Below, piece by piece: positions 1 through 4,319 of a stretch of DNA of 5,585 nt (its first letter is position 1; each line of letters starts with the position of its first letter). The stretch is from an uncultured Lachnospiraceae bacterium (lineage in GTDB: Bacteria > Bacillota > Clostridia > Lachnospirales > Lachnospiraceae): assembly GCA_905193085.1 (NCBI GenBank), contig CAJJNI010000167.1:1-5585 (forward strand), given 5' to 3'. The position numbers and the translations under genes were made by a program. The notes beneath the pieces were generated by a model that had not been told where the DNA came from, did no database searches, and saw nothing but the letters and a program-made list of their open reading frames with translations.

Positions 1-9
1 TTTTTATTT

Positions 10-762
10 TTAAGCCATGCTATATTCATACATATAATCATTTTCCTGCTGTGACTGACAGGCAATTCCTGCTGCACAGTCTTTCATTTTACTTTTGTAG
101 ATATTTCCATATTTTGAAAATGAAACCGGATAAATTTCAAGTTCCGATAAAATTCTTGCTATTTCAATCGGAAATGCTCCGGCAACTTTAATTTCCAGCA
201 GTCTGTACTCTTTATCCAGTAACAGCCTGCCCTCATCACCGTCCTGCAGTCTGAGTGAATCTTCACGACTTCTTATATTTTTATCAAAGGTCATTCTAAG
301 CGCTGAATCTTTTTTCCCAAAATATGCCATTCTGTCATATGCTATATACATCTTTGGAACCGGCTTATAAAACTTTACAAAATAATCTATCTCATTTTCA
401 ATCTGACCGTTTCTTAACCTGCTCTCTCCTGCCAGATATTTTTCGGCTTCTTCCAAAGTAAGGGAAATTCTTCTCTTATATACAATACCATCATATTTTT
501 TCTTGATTTCGAGAAAAACTTTACTGTCCAAATCCGGTATTCCATAACTTCTTAATCTTAATTTTTCTTTATAAACCGGTTTATCAATTGAAGTTCTTAT
601 CAAATCATAATCCGGTGTGTCATAATAAATATTGCATATTGTATGAAGTCCATACTCATCCAACTGCATATACGGCTCTAATCTCTCAAGAAGCCTGTTA
701 TATTTATCTTCTGAAAGCAAATATTTCTTTTCAACTCTTTTAAATGTGAAATTGTCTGCCAT
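10..762 (-). CDS. VTC-domain protein, putative polyphosphate polymerase
   Basis: This 250-residue protein matches the VTC (vacuolar transporter chaperone) catalytic domain, a triphosphate-tunnel fold. In yeast Vtc4 this domain polymerises ATP gamma-phosphate into polyphosphate; bacterial members are mostly untested. Visible tunnel-type residues, in order, are E11-x-K13 (VEKKYLL), the YYDTP block at 46-50, K67-x-R69-x-R71, E85-x-K87, R97-R98, R144 (YDR), R156, E190-x-K192, and the closing SKYG at 216-219. The alternating E-x-K and K/R pairs are what such a tunnel needs. No signal peptide or membrane helix is visible, so it is probably cytoplasmic and spans the whole domain alone, without SPX or membrane parts. 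The ATG start is fixed by AAGGAGG seven bases upstream. It is separated from the upstream operon by a terminator and preceded by Pho-box-like repeats, suggesting phosphate control (inference). Family call is confident; the activity is inferred. Confidence 0.87.
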   Translation of the reverse strand: MADNFTFKRVEKKYLLSEDKYNRLLERLEPYMQLDEYGLHTICNIYYDTPDYDLIRTSIDKPVYKEKLRLRSYGIPDLDSKVFLEIKKKYDGIVYKRRISLTLEEAEKYLAGESRLRNGQIENEIDYFVKFYKPVPKMYIAYDRMAYFGKKDSALRMTFDKNIRSREDSLRLQDGDEGRLLLDKEYRLLEIKVAGAFPIEIARILSELEIYPVSFSKYGNIYKSKMKDCAAGIACQSQQENDYMYEYSMA

Positions 763-767
763 AAAAC

Positions 768-774
768 TTCCTCC
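768..774 (-). promoter_or_regulatory. Ribosome binding site of the VTC gene
   Basis: On the minus strand AAGGAGG lies about seven bases before the ATG. It is a near-perfect Shine-Dalgarno site and fixes the start of the VTC-domain protein. Confidence 0.8.
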
Positions 775-800
775 TTAATGTGTCTGTCATTTATTTTATG

Positions 801-828
801 AGTATATAATAAACAGCTTTTGTGGTAA
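801..828 (-). promoter_or_regulatory. Candidate promoter of the VTC gene
   Basis: On the minus strand TTACCA (823-828) and TATACT (801-806) are separated by 16 bases. The -10 matches TATAAT at five of six positions and the -35 matches TTGACA at four of six. A weak -35 would suit an activator-dependent promoter, and direct repeats resembling Pho boxes lie 26-53 bases upstream of the -35. The predicted leader is about 32 bases. The call is by inspection only. Confidence 0.4.
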
Positions 829-853
829 CAGAATGGAGTTAAAAAGACAACTA

Positions 854-881
854 TGTAAAATCTGTGTGAAATCTGTGTGAA
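854..881 (-). promoter_or_regulatory. Pho-box-like triple direct repeat (putative PhoP-family operator)
   Basis: Read on the minus strand there are three hexamers, TTCACA (876-881), TTCACA (865-870) and TTTACA (854-859), each separated by exactly five bases, giving an 11-bp period. Bacillus PhoP, an OmpR-type response regulator, binds tandem TT(A/C/T)ACA-like hexamers spaced by about five bases, so all three units fit. A degenerate fourth unit, TCTACA (885-890), is present but out of phase, with a 3-bp spacer. Placement ahead of a polyphosphate-polymerase-like gene makes phosphate-responsive control a natural reading. The distance to the candidate -10 is longer than in typical PhoP promoters, so another OmpR-family regulator is possible. 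Confidence 0.5.
859..880. repeat. Perfect 11-bp tandem direct repeat
   Basis: AATCTGTGTGA occurs twice head to tail (859-869 and 870-880). It forms the core of the Pho-box-like array and puts both copies on the same face of the helix. Confidence 0.85.
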
Positions 882-905
882 GTTTGTAGAATAAAGTGGT
901 TTAAT

Positions 906-939
906 GCAAAAAAATCAGGCGGTAAAATACTGCCTGATT
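906..939 (-). terminator. Rho-independent terminator after the MNT-HEPN-IMPase operon
   Basis: On the minus strand AATCAGGC pairs with GCCTGATT (an 8-bp stem, 932-939 with 913-920), and a few further pairs inside the loop are possible. The stem is followed at once by a run of seven T (908-914, overlapping the stem foot). This is the strongest terminator in the window. It lies about 40 bases after the IMPase-like stop codon and separates that operon from the VTC gene. Confidence 0.88.
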
Positions 940-981
940 ATAAATATTTACTAATAATAAAATTATAAAGTTAGAATTTAT

Positions 982-1533
982 TTACTTATTTTTCGCAATC
1001 AGTGAACTTTTTTCCAGACACGGAAGTTCTGTATTGTAAGGAGATGAACCAAACAAAACAATAGAATTTTCCAAATCATCATCAGATACATGAATCCTAT
1101 TCCCATTCAAATATGCTCCTTCACCCGAAATTGCATGATAAGTTTCATTTAGATAAGGATTATGTACAACTCCCAGATATCTCTTTCCATTTCGTATTAA
1201 ACCGATTGATATACAACTCATATGATAATCTTTTATAAAATTGGTAGTTCCGTCAACAGGGTCTACTACAAAAATATATTCTGCATTTTTATCAATTTTA
1301 CAATCCTCTTCTTCCCCTAAAAATTGAGCATTTGGAAGAATATCGGCTAATTTTTTTTCGATTATTTTTTGAATTTTACAATCATACTCCGTTACGAAAT
1401 TTGCCTTTCCCGCTTTATCCTTAATTTTCAAATCATTTCTATCTGCCAAAAGCATAATTTTGCCACATTCTTTTGCTGCATCAATTATTTCAGCTAATAT
1501 AATATGTATATCTTTCATATTATCTACAATCAC
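982..1533 (-). CDS. Inositol monophosphatase family protein, C-terminally truncated
   Basis: This family comprises Mg2+-dependent, Li+-sensitive sugar/inositol phosphate phosphatases (IMPase/SuhB, CysQ-like). Visible family motifs are the substrate-side stretch NFVTEYD (45-51), the metal ligands G73-E74-E75, and the signature D91-P-V-D94-G-T-T-N-F (91-99), followed by a normal middle region up to FGSSPYNTEL (161-170). Family members are usually about 250-270 residues and end in a second lobe with a WDxAAG motif that supplies a third metal-binding Asp. Here the protein stops at 183 residues, the second lobe is absent, and no continuation is visible in any frame before the terminator. It is therefore probably inactive. 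The GTG start lies 10 bases after the HEPN stop; an ATG at 1518 (residue 6) is an alternative, and neither has a strong Shine-Dalgarno. It looks co-transcribed with the MNT-HEPN pair. Confidence 0.8.
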   Translation of the reverse strand: MIVDNMKDIHIILAEIIDAAKECGKIMLLADRNDLKIKDKAGKANFVTEYDCKIQKIIEKKLADILPNAQFLGEEEDCKIDKNAEYIFVVDPVDGTTNFIKDYHMSCISIGLIRNGKRYLGVVHNPYLNETYHAISGEGAYLNGNRIHVSDDDLENSIVLFGSSPYNTELPCLEKSSLIAKNK

Positions 1534-1543
1534 TTTCTTATAA

Positions 1544-1942
1544 CTACTTTATTTTATTCGTTAAATATCCCTCTACACTACTTAGAATTATTTTTGTAGT
1601 CTCCAATTGTTCTTCTGCTTTCTCTTTAGAAGCAATGTAAAAATCATCATAATCACTTTTTTCTCTTAATTGTTTTAATATTCCTAATCTTCTCCCAATT
1701 TCTCTCTGGAAAATTCCTGTTGCAACATATTCTTTATTAAAATATGCAACAACATCTTTATGACGCTTAAAATCTACTATGTCTAATGCCAGAATTGCTT
1801 TTATTGCATAAAAAGCAGAATAATAAGAACGATTTATTGCATCTTTATAAAATCCATCATTCAAACAATTTTCTGCAACAATAAGGCTGTCTTTTGATTC
1901 TTGAATTCGATATTTACTTAAATCAATCTGCCTGTTATCCAT
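1544..1942 (-). CDS. HEPN-domain protein (partner of the nucleotidyltransferase)
   Basis: This 132-residue all-helical protein resembles the UPF0332-type HEPN family. The hallmark helix N37-R38-S39-Y40-Y41-S-A-F-Y is present, followed by R60-H61 and a later block R93-EKS-D97-Y98-DDFY. HEPN proteins paired with minimal nucleotidyltransferases form toxin-antitoxin modules (HepT/MntA type) in which the HEPN protein acts as an RNase through an Rx4-6H motif. Here R93 is kept but Tyr, not His, occupies the expected position, so canonical RNase activity cannot be assumed. In MntA systems the antitoxin AMPylates a Tyr near this motif; the Tyr residues in 98-102 would be the analogous targets (inference). 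The start codon overlaps the nucleotidyltransferase stop by eight bases (ATGGATAA), and a strong GGAGGG lies 11 bases upstream inside that gene, so translation is likely coupled. Confidence 0.82.
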   Translation of the reverse strand: MDNRQIDLSKYRIQESKDSLIVAENCLNDGFYKDAINRSYYSAFYAIKAILALDIVDFKRHKDVVAYFNKEYVATGIFQREIGRRLGILKQLREKSDYDDFYIASKEKAEEQLETTKIILSSVEGYLTNKIK

Positions 1943-2267
1943 TAAGAAGTATTCCCTCCTTTTTTACATTTTCATAAAATGGCAAAACCCCAAGCCAATA
2001 GTTAAATTGCTCCTCATTCTTAATAACAACACTAAAATCAATAAAATACTTCATTTCATACTCAAATGCCACATTATAAATATCATTTTCAATCATTTCA
2101 ATTTCAACATCTGTAAGAGATGTTAAAACCATAATATCTACATCTGAATTTTCCCGATAATCTCCACGGGCATAAGAACCATATAATATTATTTTTTTTA
2201 AATCAGCCCCTAGTATATTGGCAATTTCTTTTGAAAAATCTAAAATAATCTCTTTTTTATTCTTCAA
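1935..2267 (-). CDS. Minimal nucleotidyltransferase (MNT), MntA-like antitoxin candidate
   Basis: This 110-residue protein is a stand-alone DNA polymerase beta-type nucleotidyltransferase domain. It has G30-S31, then exactly ten residues, then D42-V-D44, giving GSX10DXD, and a likely third catalytic acid at D78 (YFIDFSVVI). All the residues needed for Mg2+-dependent nucleotide transfer therefore look intact. In characterised MntA/HepT pairs the nucleotidyltransferase neutralises the HEPN toxin by AMPylation. The start is TTG, since no in-frame ATG lies nearby; AAGGA nine bases upstream supports it. The gene is the first of an operon with the HEPN gene (8-nt overlap) and the truncated IMPase gene. 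It has a good promoter about 80 bases upstream. The domain is certain; a toxin-antitoxin role is inferred from gene pairing. Confidence 0.84.
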   Translation of the reverse strand: MKNKKEIILDFSKEIANILGADLKKIILYGSYARGDYRENSDVDIMVLTSLTDVEIEMIENDIYNVAFEYEMKYFIDFSVVIKNEEQFNYWLGVLPFYENVKKEGILLNG

Positions 2268-2347
2268 TTTCTCACATCCTTAATGCATTCTATTTATGAC
2301 ACATACCTACTTAATGATGAAGCACTTTTATTTAAATATTTCACAAT

Positions 2348-2376
2348 ATTATACCCTATATTCTGTAATTTAACAA
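2348..2376 (-). promoter_or_regulatory. Promoter of the MNT-HEPN-IMPase operon
   Basis: On the minus strand TTGTTA (2371-2376) and a perfect TATAAT (2348-2353) are separated by 17 bases. The predicted transcription start is near 2341, giving a leader of about 75 bases before the TTG start of the nucleotidyltransferase. Confidence 0.65.
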
Positions 2377-2382
2377 TAAAGC

Positions 2383-2466
2383 TTAGCTTACTGCATTTAA
2401 ATAATCCGCATAATCTGCCCATATTACTGTTCCATCAGAATATTTACTACAACATATATCTAACAT
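2383..2466 (-). other. Possible short ORF or gene scrap (27 codons)
   Basis: An ATG overlapping the last codons of the small membrane protein opens a 27-codon frame ending SDGTVIWADYADYLNAVS. Its composition (acidic and aromatic, with a hydrophobic rhythm) is more protein-like than random AT-rich DNA. AAAAAGGA abuts the ATG, too close for a good ribosome site. I do not recognise it. It could be the degraded C-terminus of a lost gene, a coupled microprotein, or chance. It ends about ten bases before the operon promoter. Confidence 0.2.
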
Positions 2467-2738
2467 TCCTTTTTCTTACGAAACATCTTTAATATTATAA
2501 ATATACCGCCAAACATCAAAAATGCTCCCACTCCGCCAAAAGCAATTGCAGCCATTGCATTTCCGGCTAAACCCGAGACATATACCATATATATAAACAT
2601 TCCGCCAATTCCAACAAATATAGCCAGCAAAATACCTGCTGCCAGAATTCTTACAGGCATGGGTACCTTCTTTTTAGTTCCAAGTTCTATAATCCCCTCA
2701 ACAATTATCTCAAATAAAAATTCGAGCAAAATTTCCAA
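2460..2738 (-). CDS. Small two-helix membrane protein of unknown function
   Basis: I do not recognise this protein family. Using the TTG start at 2738 it has 92 residues: a short amphipathic N-terminal segment rich in Leu, Ile and Glu; a basic turn (GTKKK); a Gly-rich hydrophobic helix (VRILAAGILLAIFVGIGGMF and onward); a short linker; a second Gly-rich hydrophobic helix (AMAAIAFGGVGAFLMFGGIF and onward); and a basic tail (KMFRKKKEC). Basic residues before helix 1 and after helix 2 suggest a hairpin with both ends in the cytoplasm. The start is chosen because GGAGGTG lies six bases before TTG; the in-frame GTG at 2747 would overlap that Shine-Dalgarno site, and the nearby ATG is out of frame. 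It has its own strong promoter with a very short leader and seems monocistronic. A membrane-active toxin-like peptide or a stress membrane protein is possible but unsupported. Confidence 0.72.
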   Translation of the reverse strand: MEILLEFLFEIIVEGIIELGTKKKVPMPVRILAAGILLAIFVGIGGMFIYMVYVSGLAGNAMAAIAFGGVGAFLMFGGIFIILKMFRKKKEC

Positions 2739-2744
2739 GCATAA

Positions 2745-2751
2745 CACCTCC
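2745..2751 (-). promoter_or_regulatory. Ribosome binding site deciding a TTG start
   Basis: GGAGGTG on the minus strand sits six bases upstream of TTG at 2736-2738 in the frame of the small membrane protein. It contains the in-frame GTG (2745-2747), so that codon is unlikely to be the start. Confidence 0.7.
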
Positions 2752-2760
2752 GCTATGGTT

Positions 2761-2790
2761 ATTATACCACATAACCTATACCTGCATCAA
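2761..2790 (-). promoter_or_regulatory. Extended -10 promoter of the small membrane protein
   Basis: On the minus strand TTGATG (2785-2790), an 18-base spacer and a perfect TATAAT (2761-2766) preceded by TGG (extended -10) are visible. The transcription start would fall near 2754, leaving only about 15-20 bases of leader, mostly the Shine-Dalgarno site. Confidence 0.68.
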
Positions 2791-2805
2791 TCACGCAGAT
2801 AAAAT

Positions 2806-2835
2806 CTGTATTTTTTATTCCTGTATTTTTTATTA
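2806..2835. repeat. 15-bp tandem repeat at the end of the 2H-phosphoesterase gene
   Basis: The unit CTGTATTTTTTATT plus C or A occurs twice in tandem (2806-2820 and 2821-2835), identical at 14 of 15 positions. The second copy contains the stop codon of the 2H-type gene. It is likely a replication-slippage duplication. Confidence 0.8.
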
Positions 2836-3498
2836 AAACATTATTCTTTTATATGTATGCAATTCAAACTTTTTTCCATCATTTGTGTAATAACCTATAT
2901 CAATGACCTGTAGTTCACTATAAATTTCAGTTTCATAATTGCCCAGTACATTCTTTAATTGCTGCACTTTTTCGTAATCACCGTCTTCTAAAAAGCGGCA
3001 AACAGTTATATGTGTTCCCCACGGAAATTTAAATTCCATATTTTCAGATTGTAATGCGGAAATTATATTTTTACAGTTTTTATAAAATGCCTCATTAAAT
3101 TCTCCTGCTAATATAAGTGCTGAATAATCCAAAAGTAAATTATAATAATATATTTTCATTTTTTCATAACCGGCACTTGCAGAAAGTAATATATCCGAAA
3201 TAGTATCCAAAACCTGCTCAACAGGCTTAAATTCAGGACATTCACCAAAAGAAGCCATTGTTGTATGGATATTAAATTCATCATATTTCATAATGGGAAT
3301 TATTTCAGATATTTTTTCATTAAGTTCTTTAATAATTTCAATTACATTATCTGAATGCCTCAAAGCTATTATATAACCACCATTATTACGAAATTCAGCT
3401 TTTTTAAGCCTGTCCAGATTCAATGCATTTTCTTCAATTTCATTGTAAATTCTGGTTTGTCTGACTGTAAATTCATTTTTTTCCACAAAAATATTCAC
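2833..3498 (-). CDS. 2H phosphoesterase superfamily protein (2'-5' RNA ligase-like)
   Basis: This 221-residue protein carries the two paired motifs that define the 2H superfamily: H78-T-T80 in NIHTTMASF and H163-I-T165 in GTHITVCRF, 85 residues apart, each at the end of a predicted strand. These His/Thr pairs form a symmetric active site that cleaves or transfers 2'-5' or 2',3'-cyclic phosphodiesters in relatives such as LigT/ThpR and cyclic phosphodiesterases. The actual substrate here cannot be read from sequence. An N-terminal extension of about 40 residues, charged and probably helical, precedes the first strand (GGYIIAL). The start is uncertain: GTG at 3498 gives the longest frame, but GTG at 3486 has GGAAGTG nine bases upstream and may be preferred. 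The gene stands alone, with a TATAAT about 30 bases upstream and the membrane-protein promoter just after it. Confidence 0.75.
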   Translation of the reverse strand: MNIFVEKNEFTVRQTRIYNEIEENALNLDRLKKAEFRNNGGYIIALRHSDNVIEIIKELNEKISEIIPIMKYDEFNIHTTMASFGECPEFKPVEQVLDTISDILLSASAGYEKMKIYYYNLLLDYSALILAGEFNEAFYKNCKNIISALQSENMEFKFPWGTHITVCRFLEDGDYEKVQQLKNVLGNYETEIYSELQVIDIGYYTNDGKKFELHTYKRIMF

Positions 3499-3527
3499 TT
3501 CCGTTCTAACAGCTTCTAAAATCTGAA

Positions 3528-3533
3528 ATTATA
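3528..3533 (-). promoter_or_regulatory. Candidate -10 element for the 2H-type gene
   Basis: A perfect TATAAT is present on the minus strand 30 bases before the first possible start codon. No good -35 hexamer is seen at 16-18 bases upstream, so this is a tentative call. Confidence 0.35.
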
Positions 3534-3576
3534 AAAACTATCCTTCTTTTCTTTGATGTTTTTATTTACTTTGAAT

Positions 3577-3600
3577 TTATGAACTCAATTATGAACTCAA
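3577..3600. repeat. 12-bp tandem duplication covering a stop codon
   Basis: TTATGAACTCAA occurs twice, perfectly, head to tail (3577-3588 and 3589-3600). On the coding strand each copy reads TTG AGT TCA TAA, that is Leu-Ser-Ser-stop. The last three codons and stop of the GGADGPTS protein are thus duplicated in frame, with the extra copy lying untranslated behind the first stop. Confidence 0.85.
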
Positions 3601-4233
3601 AATTGTCACCAGTGATGAATATCTTTTTGTGTTATTCTTAATGTCATCTTCGCTGACACCATAATAGCTGTATAATTCTTTTGAAATGTTTTCAAACTGT
3701 TTCATTATCTTTTTATTTCCGGAATATGATATGCCAAATATATCCCAGATATAGTCTATTCCTATCTCAAGGAAGGAATCATCAATCCTTATTTTGTACA
3801 AATGAAAATCAGTAGCAATTGTGCTATCAGACATTTTGGCAATCATTTCACTTCGGGTCTTTATTTTACAAAAATACTCTTGAACAGATGCTTCATTTGA
3901 AATATCCGGCTTCGGAATATCTTTCATTTCGCCTAAAACTTCCGGTTTATATTGTAAAATCAGACCTTCTTTTAAGCTTTCCTTTTGTTCAATGTATTCC
4001 CTTTCAGTTGGAGGAGTTTCGGTTAATTCATAATTATTCTTTGCATATTGTACTACCTCAGCAAGGGTATGCGTATTTGCAACGATTGTCTTCTCCACTT
4101 TTTTCCGCTTATATCTGTATATAGCATTTCTTATTCTAATCTTTAACGGTTGTTTTGCTGATTTTCCCGCCACAAAAACACTTGTCGGGCCATCTGCACC
4201 ACCTAATAACGAAACTTCTCTTTTACTTTTCAC
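3589..4233 (-). CDS. Soluble protein with N-terminal GGADGPTS motif, function unknown
   Basis: This is a 214-residue hydrophilic protein without membrane segments. Residues 9-24 (LLGGADGPTSVFVAGK) closely match the signature of the beta subunit of Na+-translocating decarboxylases (OadB/MmdB), where that stretch sits in the membrane and holds an Asp important for Na+ handling. Nothing else here resembles OadB: next comes a very basic stretch (31-48, KIRIRNAIYRYKRKKVEK), a charged middle with TETPPTE (71-77), then a more structured C-terminal part (about 115-200) with alternating strands and helices. An automatic 'decarboxylase beta subunit' label would be wrong. I recall short Clostridia proteins beginning with this motif, but cannot check. 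The GTG start is firm: an in-frame TGA lies three codons upstream, and GTGGTGA gives a modest ribosome site. It has its own promoter with a palindrome over the start region. Function unknown. Confidence 0.7.
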   Translation of the reverse strand: MKSKREVSLLGGADGPTSVFVAGKSAKQPLKIRIRNAIYRYKRKKVEKTIVANTHTLAEVVQYAKNNYELTETPPTEREYIEQKESLKEGLILQYKPEVLGEMKDIPKPDISNEASVQEYFCKIKTRSEMIAKMSDSTIATDFHLYKIRIDDSFLEIGIDYIWDIFGISYSGNKKIMKQFENISKELYSYYGVSEDDIKNNTKRYSSLVTILSS

Positions 4234-4246
4234 AAATATTCACCAC

Positions 4247-4259
4247 TCATAAATTATGA
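4247..4259. promoter_or_regulatory. Perfect 13-bp palindrome in operator position
   Basis: TCATAA-A-TTATGA is a perfect inverted repeat (6+1+6) lying directly after the -10 element and before the ribosome site of the GGADGPTS gene, covering the predicted transcription start. This is the usual place for a repressor operator. AT-rich palindromes of this size also arise by chance, so confidence is limited. Confidence 0.35.
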
Positions 4260-4284
4260 TTATACAATAAAGCACCTTTTTCAA
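4259..4284 (-). promoter_or_regulatory. Candidate promoter of the GGADGPTS gene
   Basis: A perfect TATAAT (4259-4264) lies 25 bases before the GTG start. The best -35-like hexamer, TTGAAA (4279-4284), is only 14 bases away, shorter than normal, so the -10 is credible while the -35 is doubtful. The leader would be about 20 bases. Confidence 0.42.
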
Positions 4285-4319
4285 CGCCTTATATCTTTTC
4301 AATTACAATTCCGGCACAT

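Noticed and set aside
854..890. CRISPR-like or iteron-like array from the 11-bp repeats upstream of the VTC gene
   Set aside because: The units are too short, too few and contiguous to be CRISPR; there is no replication gene or DnaA box nearby to suggest an origin.
1533..1560. Separate promoter for the IMPase-like gene
   Set aside because: Only 10 bases lie between the HEPN stop and the start codon, and no convincing -10/-35 pair is seen; co-transcription is simpler.
2283..2492. Plus-strand open frame of 69 codons between the MNT gene and the membrane protein gene
   Set aside because: It has no Shine-Dalgarno before its ATG, runs through the minus-strand operon promoter and into the membrane gene, and has a Leu/Ile/Tyr/Asn-rich composition typical of translated AT-rich DNA.
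2795..2820. Small hairpin CAGAT-AAA-ATCTG followed by a T-rich run on the plus strand
   Set aside because: The stem is only five weak pairs and the T-run is on the plus strand, where there is no gene to terminate; on the coding strand no T-tract follows.
3571..3600. Possible terminator after the GGADGPTS gene (TTGAGTT...AATTCAA)
   Set aside because: The stem is short, AT-rich and contains a wobble pair, and no T-run follows on the minus strand.
3819..4124. Plus-strand open frame of 101 codons inside the GGADGPTS gene
   Set aside because: It is fully antisense to a well-supported gene, lacks a ribosome site, and resembles no protein family.
3589..4233. Calling the GGADGPTS protein a Na+-translocating decarboxylase beta subunit
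   Set aside because: Only about 16 residues match; real beta subunits are large polytopic membrane proteins, and this one has no membrane helix.
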